Shown here: in pieces, positions 14,701 to 25,600 of the stretch | Position numbering within the stretch: the stretch's first letter is position 1 | Layout: every line of letters starts with the position of its first letter | NCBI RefSeq assembly: GCF_001522545.3 | Contig: NC_031768.1 | Span: forward strand, 99,918,214 to 99,982,213 | Direction of reading: 5' to 3' | Origin: Parus major | Lineage: Eukaryota > Chordata > Aves > Passeriformes > Paridae | Length of the DNA: 64,000 nt | Translations under genes and position numbers: made by a program | The notes under the pieces: generated by a model | What the model was told of the DNA's origin: nothing | Database searches by the model: none | The model's input: only the letters and a program-made list of their open reading frames with translations

Positions 14701-15504
14701 TTTTTGGCGTGAAATACTATGTATGATCCTTCTGAAAAAAAAAAAAAAAAAGAGCTTTATGTCTGCTCTAGCTCTTTCATTTTTACCAGGGATGATGATA
14801 AATCAAAGGAATGAAAAGATAGAACAGATTAGTTTGTAGCCAGGTGATATGGCAATAGAAATAGAGTGCCTGAGTGCCAAGGTGAAATATTTCATAGGCA
14901 TTTGAATGATCCTGAAAGTAAGAGTAATAACTGAAGTTTTTTTGAAGTTTAACATAATTATCTTTTATCTCTAATTCTGGTTGGGCATTTTAGATCCTTC
15001 CACTGACATCCCTTTTTGTATCACACAAGAATTTTGTATTTTCTTGGTCAAATTGATATGTTGATGTAATGATTTGCTTGCTACCTTCTACCACATCCAA
15101 TAAATCTGGATCCAGTTGACTTTTCAAGAATTTTCTTGGCTATTCTTCTTCAGGCTATTTTCTTTCTTTACATGATCTCAATCACCATAGATTATATATC
15201 AATGAAGCAGGATATTAGTTCAGTGCTCCCTTAGGTAAAATGCTACTTGTTTCTCATCTCTATGCAGTAAACACACAATAGCTTACTCATAATAGTCAAG
15301 GGTGAACAGACAGTAGAGAAGCAACAGAATGAACATGGAGGAAAGGAATGAGAAATGAACTGAGAATTGTCTGGAGGGAATAGATAAAAGGTAGGTTATA
15401 TGCCTACAGATAGCAAGTTTGAACCTGTTTTTATTGTTGTTCTTCGTGATGCTGAATGTAGCATCTGTGAGACAAAGCTTATAAATGAGTCATAAATGAA
15501 GCAC

Positions 15505-15735
15505 GAGACTGGACATAAGGAAAAGAAGCCTCACCAGCACAGCCAGGCACTGCAAGAGGCTGCTGAAAGGTTGTCTAGTCTCTGTTCTTGACATTTTTCA
15601 AGATAGTGCTTGACAAATCCCTGAGCAATCTGACCTGAACAGGGTCTGTTGATGCTGTGTTCATGAGGGGGTTGGTCAAGAAGCCCTCCTGGTGTTCATT
15701 CCAACCTTTAAGATTATCTTTCCCATTTTGGTGTA
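15505..15735 (+). mobile_element. CR1-like LINE fragment, sense orientation
   Basis: Words in CR1 3' UTR order on the + strand: GACTGGACATAAGGAAAAGAAG, then a diverged middle, then CCCTGAGCAATCTGACCTGAAC, AGGGGGTTGGTCAAGAAGCCCTCC and TTCATTCCAACC. This corresponds to the '...ccctgagcaacctggtctgacc...gttggactagatgacctcc...ttccaacc' segment of a CR1 subfamily. It is more diverged than the other copies and contains insertions, suggesting an old copy. Confidence 0.65.
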
Positions 15736-16612
15736 TGAACATAAGCCAATATTGCTCTTCTGCAAGGCACACACTTCAGTAACCCCATTAGAAAACAGAT
15801 TACATTTCTTTGTTTTGTTTTATAAGGAGTGTGCTATAGTAGTGCTTCCTCAAAAGCCAAGCTCAGAAAAGCTGTTTAGAAAATACATTACTTTCAACAA
15901 ATGCACTTAAAGTTGATGAAGTCAATCTTAAGAGCTGCCCAATTTTGATTCACTCATGTAAATTTCATTCACTGCTTTTGGGTGCAAACATATTGAATCA
16001 TATTCTTATTTAAGGATTACATCTTGGGTTTTCCAGGGGGATGAGTGTCTTTTTCAATGTATAACAGGAGTGGGTTCAGAGAAACTTAATAATCATTATA
16101 TATGAGGTAATATATAGGACCAAAAAAATTTTAATGAAGATACTTGAATGTCATGGAAGAGAGTAATATTCTATGCACAGTACTAATACAGAGTTCTTGT
16201 GTGATATTGTACAGATAAATCCTCAATGTAAAAGTATGCACATGCAACCAGAAATTATATTGTATGTATAAATAACCTGATAAGGTATAGTGTAGATTGA
16301 AAGATGTAGCTGCTATGTAATTGAGGCTATAAAGTTGAATGATTTGAAGAATGCAAACAATATCTGGATTTTTTTAAATGTATCTTACCACCAGTTTACT
16401 TGGTAAGTAAGGATGAGTACCTTTGTATCACAGGACTCTTCAGTTCTCCATAGTGTTAATAACAGTGAAATGTGTTTATTGCTGGGGGATTTTGTTAAAG
16501 TCTCTAATTTATGTAGGCCAGTGAAACTTTGCTAAAGATCAAAATCAAAGAATGGTAATCATTCATATTTTTTCCTGAATAATATGCATTTGAAGACGAA
16601 AATGGGTTATTA

Positions 16613-16765
16613 TAAAATCAAAGAATGCCTGAGATAGTAAAACACCTCTGGAGACCATCTAGTCCACAGTCAGATGGAGTAGATATCTCGAGACAAGTCT
16701 ATCTGGGTTTTGGTTATCTCCAGGGAGGGAGACTCCACAGGCTCCTGGGTAGCTGGTTCCTAAGG
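16613..16765 (-). mobile_element. CR1-like LINE fragment, antisense orientation
   Basis: Begins ATAAAATCAAAGAATGCCTGAG, then CACCTCTGGAGACCATCTAGTCC, then TTATCTCCAGGGAGGGAGACTCCACAGGC and TAGCTGGTTCC. This is the antisense order of a CR1 3' region ('acctctggagatcatctagtcc... atctccagggagggagactccacagcc...'). Similar but less recognisable sequence continues to about 16890. The shadow open frames on both strands here (16625-16925) are repeat-derived and not genes. Confidence 0.65.
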
Positions 16766-17043
16766 GGAAAAAAGCACACAAACACAGCCACCAAGCCAGA
16801 TCAGCTAGGACCCATACTACTCTACCCTGGAAAGGGAGAAGGATGTCCAGCTCATGGGGCATACAGGAATGGTTGCTGTGCAACTTGAGGTCCAAAAAGT
16901 TAATTGCTTTTATAGATAGTAACATTAATCTTTAGTTAACCCTAAAAAAAATAAAAAAAAAAAATAAAAAAGTGGTTTTAAAGATAGATTTCGATATGAC
17001 ATTCTTTGTGCAGGATCAGTAATGCAATTTGTATTTTTAACAG

Positions 17044-17189
17044 TGCAGCCTCAAATAATACAACTCAAAAATGAAACCACATTTGAGAATGGGAAAGCAA
17101 CGCTCATCTGTGAAGCAGAAGGAGAACCTGTCCCAGAGATTACTTGGAAAAGGGCCATTGATGGAATGACTTTCTCTGAAGGTGACAAG
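17044..17189 (+). CDS. NCAM2: NCAM2 exon, first half of Ig domain 4
   Basis: This 146-bp exon has acceptor tttttaacag and donor gtaaat. It completes the split Val codon and then encodes 48 codons, from [10 protein letters not shown] to MTFSEGDK, ending exactly between codons (phase 0). The first Ig4 cysteine is in ATLICEAEG and the strand C tryptophan in EITWKRA. A sequon, KNETT, is present. In NCAM1 the equivalent exon (exon 7) is followed by the optional 30-base VASE exon. Here the phase-0 end would permit the same arrangement, but I found no such exon. The reading frame stays open past the donor for a few codons, which is incidental. Confidence 0.95.
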
Positions 17190-20029
17190 GTAAATCTACC
17201 TCTAATGTATAAAATATCTAAATATGTATTGTCTGACTAATCTTCTCATTCTTGTAAGCAGAAAAAATAATTTAGAGACAGATTAATTCTAGATTCCTCT
17301 GGAATTAGAAGGAATTGCTATTTTCTAAGGCAGCAAGAGAGACATGGAGATTCTAAATTTTAAATTAAAAAAAAAGAAAAAAGAGCAATTATATGCTGAG
17401 AGGTAATTCATTTCTGTAGCTTAAACTGTCATACACAATCCCTACTAATGGTTTCAATTTCATCTTGATCATTATGGCTACACATAGCCCTTCTTCAGAA
17501 TATTTGGATTCTTTCCAGTAATCCTTAAAATACAGTGGAACTTAAAGATATTTTTAAATTTTTAAAACCTGAATACTTTGTAGTTCTTTATTTCCAATTG
17601 CTCCTTTTTTGTTCCTATTTTTTCCTTTCACAGAGTTAAAACTGAGACTATTTTCCCATTTTGTCTCCCCATTTTAATATTTTATTACAAAAGTAAGTTG
17701 AGTAGAGAAACACTGCAGTATGAAAATGGAGAAAGTCAGTGTGGGAAAAAGAGCTGTAATTATGTGGAATGGTGAAATGAAAAGGGAATGGTGCAATGCA
17801 ATTCCTAACCATGCTTATAGCAAGCTGTGTTTCTACAGAGTTCTTCTTCTTTTTCCCTTTTTTAATAATTATTTTAGTATTTGAGCAAATATTTTCTTCT
17901 TAATTTCCTGACATAGACTACAGAGTTTCTCTTCAGAGGTTGAAGTAAGAGATACCATTCTTCTGGATAACTAATTCATGCTTTTTACTCTAGATAATTA
18001 TGTAGCAAAATACCTTCTTCTTGCATATTCATAGCTGTTGCTTAAAAGCACACACACACGGGTGAAAACCTTGATAGCAGTCATGCCACAAAGGGGATTA
18101 GATACGTAGTAATTTGCTTAGTTTATAGAGAATTGCTGTATATTAAAGAATTATGTACTTTCATTTACATTCTAAAGGAGAAAGTCTGGTCTAGTCTAGT
18201 CTCTGACTTGACCTTTCCCAGAACTGAAGCAGTTTATGTGAAGCTCTGTCTACCATTTTCCTTTTCAGTGATTTCTACTTTGGAGCAATATAGCAGTATT
18301 TATAAACTATTTTTTCTAATTGTTTTGCATTAAGACAAAGCAGTTTCTCTCTTCCTTAAATATATCAAGTTAAAGGTCATCTTTCTGACTTGCAAAGACT
18401 ATGCTTTGTTCAAAGGTTACAAATGTTAGCCACTCACTTATGTTTGAAGTGTTCCCAAAATAACTTTCTATAAAGGATATTGAAAATGAGAGAAAATAGC
18501 AGAAAAAAGCTCAAAAATGTTGGTGCTGTTGAAACCTGAAATTTATCTACTGCTTGTATAAGACAGTCTAATATTCTTAATTCCAGCTGCAGGTGGTTAA
18601 ACTGACATGTTGCTGGAGTATTCTCTGAACTGTGGTTCAACTCAGTAATAGTGACAACCCAACCAAATGAAAATCTACATTCACTTCCTACTGGTGGGGT
18701 GACAGACTCTCTGTAGAAGATAAAAAGAATGAGAATAAATAGAGTTATGTGGTTTCCTTTGTTCTTGCCAAAGAAAGACCTCTGTGTATTGCTCATGGGA
18801 GTTTTTGCTGAATCTTGAATGGAATGTTCTGAAATACTGAATATGTCCTTGACCTATAAAATATGCTGCTACATTTGCCCCGTGGCCTTCCTGCTCTGGG
18901 TTGCCAAAAGCTTGGCTTGTGCTTTCCTACCAAATTAGGTGAATAGGGAACAAAACTGGCAGTGATTAAGTTATTGAATAGTGGTTAAATAATAAAGCAG
19001 TGTTTTGCACACAGAAAGAGAAAGAAAAGGTGAATTGAAGAAATCAAGGGGAAGCAACATAGAACAGAGTCTTGAACTGAAAATATTACTTATATGTAAC
19101 AAATTTTAAAATAATATGCAAGTAATTTATGCAACAACATAAATTATGCACAAACATAAAAGTGATTGTCTTTATTAAAGGGATTAATAGTTTGAATTTT
19201 TGGGCCAGTTTTTACATCATCTGCATTTTATTCATAATTTCTGTTGAATTAAGAGTATTGGTAGGGGATGAGCTTTTCTACAGAAGATGGAAAAACTGCT
19301 CAAGCAATAATATTGACATAATAATTATTAAAAGAACACATAAAATGCTGTTCTTATTTTTTAAATTTTACTTTTATTAACCTTAGTATGTAAGGTTAAT
19401 TTACTCAATCATATCGTTCTTATTTGCTAAAATGTAAATGTACTTCATATGGATAAGGAAGACTGCTGAATGTGAGATCATTCTGAGCATGCATGGATTC
19501 AAAATGTTTTCTGTCTAATGATAGATCTTAGAACTGGGACATAGATCTTCCTGAGTTTTGAATTTATTGTGTCCAAAAGCATGGAAAATATGTGCCAAAG
19601 TCATAGATCAAAGAAGTAACCCAGCTGTGTTTAAGGAGGATAATATTAATGAGTATGAGCTCTATAATTATCTCTTTGGAAAACACAGCTTTGATAAAGG
19701 ATTTTCAGTACCTCAGAAGTGTGTATTTGAAAGTTGAAGCCAAGTGAGTTCAAACCAGAAGCAAAGAAGCCTTTCCTCTCTCCTTTTATCATTTAGCTCT
19801 TAGAACAATCTACCACACAGTGTGTGGTCTCTCTTTCATTAAGAATATGAAATAAAGGGGTCTTTGTCTTTCCTCTGACTTCTCTTGAAAGTTAAATGAA
19901 AAGTTTTCCAAGAGGTCACATTAGATGAGCTCTGTAGTCCTTCTATGGTTGAATAGCCCATAAATATATGGGGGTTGGGTGAGGTTGAATAAATGAATGG
20001 CAATGTGCACTGGAAGGTGTTTGTCTCAC

Positions 20030-20360
20030 CATTAAAGGTGTAAAAATGGAAATGGAGGCTTAGTCCAAGGCCACAGCTTCATCTGCTGTTTCAGTGTCAA
20101 GCTAAATCTCTCTGCTTGGTGAACATACTCTGCCTCTATCCTTCCATTCCCCGACTCCCCAGCACCACCTGTCCTTGCACTGATGTGCCAACCTGGCTGT
20201 GCCCCTTTCAGCTGGGATTTGAAATGGCACATTCCCGCAGACCACTGTGCATCCAGCAGGCCTGGCCCTTTTCCCAGTAAAAAGAGGAGGCAGGAGACGG
20301 GTTGCTTTTTTTTAGAACAGAAGGAAAGATAGTGATTTGATTTGATTTGATTTGGCATAA
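20030..20360. other. Unassigned GC-richer segment ending in a (TTTGA)n microsatellite
   Basis: Base composition rises clearly above the surrounding AT-rich intron, with runs such as CACCACCTGTCCTTGCACTG and CAGCAGGCCTGGCCC. It ends in four GATTT units at 20334-20354. A minus-strand open frame of 108 codons spans it but has no domain or splice context. It may be an unrecognised old repeat or a conserved non-coding element; I cannot tell which. Confidence 0.35.
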
Positions 20361-20620
20361 TCAGTTATGAAATAGATTTTGGACGCGCACATACATCTCT
20401 ACACATGTCCCTGAAGGACAGCTCATCTCGATCACTGAAGCAAAATTGTCACCGATTCCTGTGTATACTGCAGGAGTGTGAGGGCCCCACTTTCATAGTA
20501 TCTCACTTTAGCAGAAATAAGAATGCTGATCAATGTTATTTGTAATTACCATTTCAAGGCCTGTTTTGGAATAAAAAGCACAATAACAGATGGGGCTTGA
20601 TATGAAATAGTGGCTCCTCT

Positions 20621-20658
20621 GTATGCAGCATGTGTCCGAAGAGGTACATGCTGCATAC
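20621..20658. repeat. Perfect 13-bp inverted repeat (hairpin)
   Basis: GTATGCAGCATGT at 20621-20633 and ACATGCTGCATAC at 20646-20658 are exact reverse complements with a 12-base loop. The stem is too short for a typical microRNA precursor. No function is evident. Confidence 0.7.
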
Positions 20659-21146
20659 CCTGAAGAATTTATGATCTAAACACATAAAATGAATGGAAGT
20701 ATATATAGAGAGAAGTCCCAGTTGCAACTTGTATGTTGGATTTAAGAAAGAATTTTATATTTACTGGACTTTATTTTTTACTGTACTCTATTACATACAG
20801 ACTCTGATTGTCTCTTAAATACGTTATACTATTCGCCTTGTACCCTCAAAGAGAGCCAAACCCATTATTTTTAATTTTATAATGAACACTGCAGAAACAG
20901 TTTGAATTCTGCTTTCTTCTGTTGCAATAATAACCTGGTTCTCCCCATGAAATTTCCTGTGACATTGTTTCTAAATATTGCAGAATTCAGACTAATATTT
21001 AAGTTATTTTCCAAGTCTGAATTTACTTTGTATTGACATGCAAATGATAAATATTTGGAGCTTTTAGAGTTTTTCATAGTTTTCATTATCAGGCAATAGG
21101 CAAAGGTAGTCTTTTTCTTTGAAAGGTCGTTTATTTTCTTCTAAGC

Positions 21147-22600
21147 TGTCGTGGTTTTAAAGCATTAGCTAAAAATCACTAGAAAACTTACTTATTTCTT
21201 GCTGTGAGATATGGACTAGAACAAGAGCAAAACGGGCTTAAAACTTAAAAGGAACAAAGAAAGTTTATTAACAAAATTACAAGAATAAGAAAACAGTATA
21301 AAACTTCCACAACTCCTTTTTCCCCACTACCCAACCATTTTCTCGTTCACATGACAACATAGAGAAAAAAATACCTTGGTGGTTAAAATGGTCCCAATTT
21401 TGTTACAGTCTCTTGATCAGTCTTTATAAAGAAAAATAAGTTCTCTTCTGCTAATCTATGGAGTTTTTCAAAAGAAAACCATTTTCCTATGGTTTTCTAT
21501 TTCTCTGGTGCCAGCCGCCCGGAAAACTGCTATCAGTTCTCCCATTTCACATCACTCTGAGGTGTGTTATGGGTCAATGAGTCTAGGGGTGTCATTTTTA
21601 AGAATGAGTTATTCAAAGGCAAAAGTTCTCTTCATCTGTCTCTGTGATCATCTCTGGAAACAGAAGTTTTCTCTTTGCCTCTTAAGGGCCACAAATTTTC
21701 AACAACCATCACTTCTCCGTTTCTGTTCCAGCATCTCGTAAGATCACAACTACTTCACCATTTGCTTAAATCCACACTTTGAAATACTCTATTCCCACCA
21801 AAATACTTTCATGAATTAAAGATTTTCCAGAACACTTTTGTCCATCCCTATAGTTTTAGGAAAAGAATATTTCAGCTTATTAAAGCATCTCCTTTTTTCT
21901 CTCCCCATCTGAAGCTTAATTCTTTTCTTCACCGTCTTTGATAGTTTATGTTGTCTCTTTACCTGTTGACCACTCTCTCTTCTTCTCTCTCTCTGGAAAA
22001 AAAAGATTAATCTGCAAGTCTCATCTGGGTAGTGAAAGAGTTAAAATCTTGCCCAGGCTTTGTAGATGGTTCTGTGATCTCTGCCAGAGCAGCAGCTGGA
22101 GCTGTCTGCGATGGAAGATTCCTCATGGCTGCTCTGGAGAGTGTGGTCACTGTCTCAGCCTGCTGCAGGTCAAGAGCTTTTTCTCTCTTTACTCGGCAGT
22201 CTCTGGTGAATTCAGTCACAGCAAAACCTGCAGCCAAGCCAGGGACCGGCCTGGCCCGGCCAGAGCCCAGGGCAAGCCCCGCAGGCCCCATCTCCCGGCC
22301 GGGAGCCGCTGGGCCCAGCCCAGCCCCTGCCCCACGGGGCCGCATGGGCTGGGCAGGGAACGGGAGGGCAGCTGGGGCTCTGTTACCTTTCACAGCCAGG
22401 AAACAAAGAGACAAGGAAATTCCCAGGCTTGTGTCTTAAGGTGGTGTTCACAGGTTGATCTCACTTTTTAATGGTCAAAACTACTGTCAATTCTCAGAAA
22501 TGGCCAGTTATTGGCCAGGAGAAAAAACTCCCATCAGCCTCCAGCAGTTTTAACTTCCTTAGGTGTTTTTCTTTTTTTTCTAAAATGCCAGTCTATCACA
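21147..22600 (-). mobile_element. Solo LTR of an ERVL-type endogenous retrovirus, antisense to NCAM2
   Basis: The + strand starts TGTCGTGGTTTTAAAGC, so read on the minus strand the element ends ...AAAACCACGACA. That terminus is typical of abundant songbird ERVL LTRs. About 117 bases inside, the minus strand has the polyadenylation signal AATAAA (21264-21269) within GTTAATAAACTTTC, as expected for R/U5. A markedly GC-rich block (22220-22390) lies in the U3 side, including CTGGCCCGGCCAGAGCCC. The outer edge is less certain. If the LTR begins at 22600 (minus strand TGTGATAGAC), its flank CAAGC resembles the other flank TAAGC (21142-21146), a 5-bp duplication with one mismatch, and the length is 1454 bp. 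No internal retroviral genes are attached. Overlapping open frames of up to 177 codons on both strands are by-products of the GC-rich part. The family assignment is from memory. Confidence 0.7.
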
Positions 22601-25600
22601 CAAGCCTATTAACTTCACTTCAGCTATTACAAATGATAATAAAAATAATCTGATTTTTTTTACTTTTTTTTTATATTGGTTTTCTCTGCACAAAAAGAAG
22701 CAATCTTACAGTGTCAGTGAAACATGTTGTCTTTCTCTTTGAAATGTGAGCCCTGTTAAATACTTACTCATCAAGGATCAGGTCTTTATTTGAAATGAAT
22801 CACAGAAAACAGAGATATTCTAGGGTATTTTAATTGATTCCAGGAAATATATTTATTTTTCTGAGCTATCCAAATCCTTCCCTTTGTGAATAATTCACCT
22901 TTGAATAGCTGAGAAATATACAAGGCCAATCTCTTTGCTGTATTGGACAAAATTGTTATAACCTGTTTCACCTACATATTGTTTGAAAACCTCCTACTTA
23001 CAATATCATAGAATGTTTTTGCTGATGCAATATTGGCACAGGCCTGTAAACCAGAAAAATTTATGTAGCCAGCCATAATTGCATTTGATTATGCAATTGA
23101 AACGCTCTGCAAACAATTCAATCAGACATAAAAGTTCTCTCCTATTTTAAGCCCCAAATGTGTTTTAGTGGCCTTCACATATTAAGGATATTAAGAATAA
23201 GAGCAAGAATATTGTGACTGGAAGAAGGTAAAATGAACTTTACCAACAAGATCACTTACATGTTAGACAATTAGTGCTGCTGAGAATATAGAGGTTTATA
23301 CCTTGTGACATAAGCAAATAAAGGGCCATACATGAGCACTAATAGAATTTCAGGAGCCATCTGATCTGCGGAAATCTGAATACATTTTGGTGTTCCTTCA
23401 TCTGTTTCTAATTTTGGGAGGTGACAGTGTTTGAGCAAGAAGATTCATTTTGCAGGAGTAGGATTGTATTCAGTTAGAAATAAAGATTAGCTTTCCTGGG
23501 TGACCTGAGGAATTAGGAAAATTGTGAACCAGTGTGGATATTTCCAAGTCCTTACGTAGCTCAATCAGCTGTCTGAGCTCCACACACTCCTTTAGGTAAC
23601 AGTATCTGCAATGATGCATAAATTAAGCCAAAAATTAAGCTAGTAATTATTTTAAGATATTGTTGTATTGACAATTGAGTACTAAATATTAGCCACACAA
23701 CCAGGGGTCCTCAGATTTGTTCCTATTTCGGGGTAGAAGGTAAATTATTTGTTACTCAGAGTAGACCCAAATGCCTGTACATACACAGAGACAGATGTAT
23801 TCGTGTTGTGTGGATGGCTGTCTGTACTAGAATTACACTAGCTCAGAATTCTCTCATATCTGTACATTTTTCCTTTCAGTAAAATTTTAAGATCACTTTC
23901 TACTGGGAAAGTAAACACAGTAAGTAAGCAGAGACAAAGTCATTGAATATTTAAAGGAAACCAAAGGGCAAGAAAATGTGAAATTTATTAACTCTTCTGT
24001 ATTGAAAGCTTAAAAACCATAGGGAAATACATTAATTTAAGAACATGACTAATTTAAGCAGTTCTTTAATGGACTAACTTAAGTCCAAATGTGTTATCTG
24101 TTCTGTAAATGGATACTCTTTTTCCCACCTAATTTATATTTAAATCTTTAAAACCATTTCCCATTTAATCCATTTGCTTATGCAATACCTATGTACCAAG
24201 TAGGTATTTTTGGGGTACTTTCTGTAGGTTGCAGTGCTGCATTTACTGGCTGAAATAAAGCCCTAAAGGCTTGGAATTGGCATTGATTTCCCATCCAATA
24301 CTATTTTTTGGCATTTAGCTATCAGTTATGATACTAGGTCTGTTACACTAATGAAGAGTTCAATTCTCGGGGAACTTTTCCTGGACTAACATTTTCTGCA
24401 ATACCAGTGCAGCTTGGATTGGAATATTCATTCATCTACAACACAAACTGTTGTTTCATGAGCTTCAGCCTAAGTATAACTTTTGTTATTTACTAATGGT
24501 TTAAGAACATTCAAATAGTTGTAGCTTGTCTGGTGAAATGGAGAATCTGCATCTGATGATTCACTAGGTAATACACCCACGCTTTAGAGCCTGGAGTCAG
24601 CTGGAGTCATTATTCCCTGATGTACCATAGGACCTTCTCAAGACTCTTAAGAAATGTTGCATTTTCTATATTCTGCCTGCATTGGGAGTGAGCACAATCA
24701 GTGGCACAAACAGAAGTTCAATGGTGGTAAAAATGTGTTTTATGCTATTGAAATGACTGAAGTTTTCCTGACCTGAAAGTCAGTTTGAGTATATATAAGC
24801 AGAATTTAAGTCATCAGAATTTTGGCTAAGCCAGGATGAAAGCAAAGGCCTGTATTCAATTTTCAATCCCTTGTTTGTTTTTTTAATCTAAGCTCTGTGA
24901 AATAATTAGTTATTGATAATTTATTAATGTCTTTAGTTTGCTTATAAAAAAAACCCATGTTTTCCTGCCACATTCTCCCTGTGCAATCACTCCATTTGTT
25001 CACTCAAACTATTTTTCCTACTAACACCACTTCGCAGATTTCAAACACAGTAAAATTATGATACTTTAACAGGACAATGATTATGTACCAGTGAATGTCT
25101 TGCTAGTTAGGAGACCCTGAAACTTTGTCTAAAGTATAATGCAAAAGTCTTATTTCTGTACACTGGGAAAAGTAAAGACTCTTTGCACCACTCCTTACTG
25201 ACAGCTTATAAAATTCAGCAAACAATATTTCTTAGGACTAAATAAATGGGAAATAGGTCTGAGTTTTGATTCATGGTCAAAAGAACTCCCATCTATGCAT
25301 GGGCTCAGCCTGTGTTATTAAAATTGCTAAGTGTTGCATAAATAATGTTATTAGCAATAAAATGATTTTTTGCCTTTCGATGAATTCCTGCTTCGGAAAT
25401 GAAATTGTAACATTTATGACAAAATTCAATTAATTAATAGCATGTGGAGATCTTTACTGCAAGGAGATCGTCTAACATGCTTTAATATGTCCTATAGGTA
25501 GCCTATACATAACATTAAAATCCTCAAGGTTATATAACTTGGTTAAAGGGCTGTTTTTTACTTAACTTTACTTACTCTTCCTTCTCCTTTTCTTCCTCAC

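Larger units (their letters stand above)
8796..17043 (+). other. NCAM2: NCAM2 intron between Ig3 and Ig4
   Basis: An 8.2 kb phase-1 intron, donor gtaagt and acceptor tttttaacag. It is AT-rich with an (AAAT)n stretch near 9649-9666, an A/T-rich low-complexity block at about 12330-12390 and an A17 run near 14736-14752. Two CR1-type fragments sit near its 3' end (15505-15735 and 16613-16765). No other feature is supportable. Confidence 0.8.

Noticed and set aside
17190..17240. Possible extension of the Ig4 exon beyond its donor
   Set aside because: The frame stays open for 17 codons by chance; the peptide departs from NCAM2 exactly at the gtaaat donor and the phase matches the next exon.
19790..19960. 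Possible CR1 fragment (AGATGAGCTCTGTAGTCC and nearby words)
   Set aside because: Only scattered short similarity to CR1 3' UTR; too weak to list as a feature.
21938..22471. Open frames of 135-177 codons on both strands
   Set aside because: They overlap each other in the GC-rich part of the ERVL-type LTR, where stop codons are rare; no protein similarity is visible.
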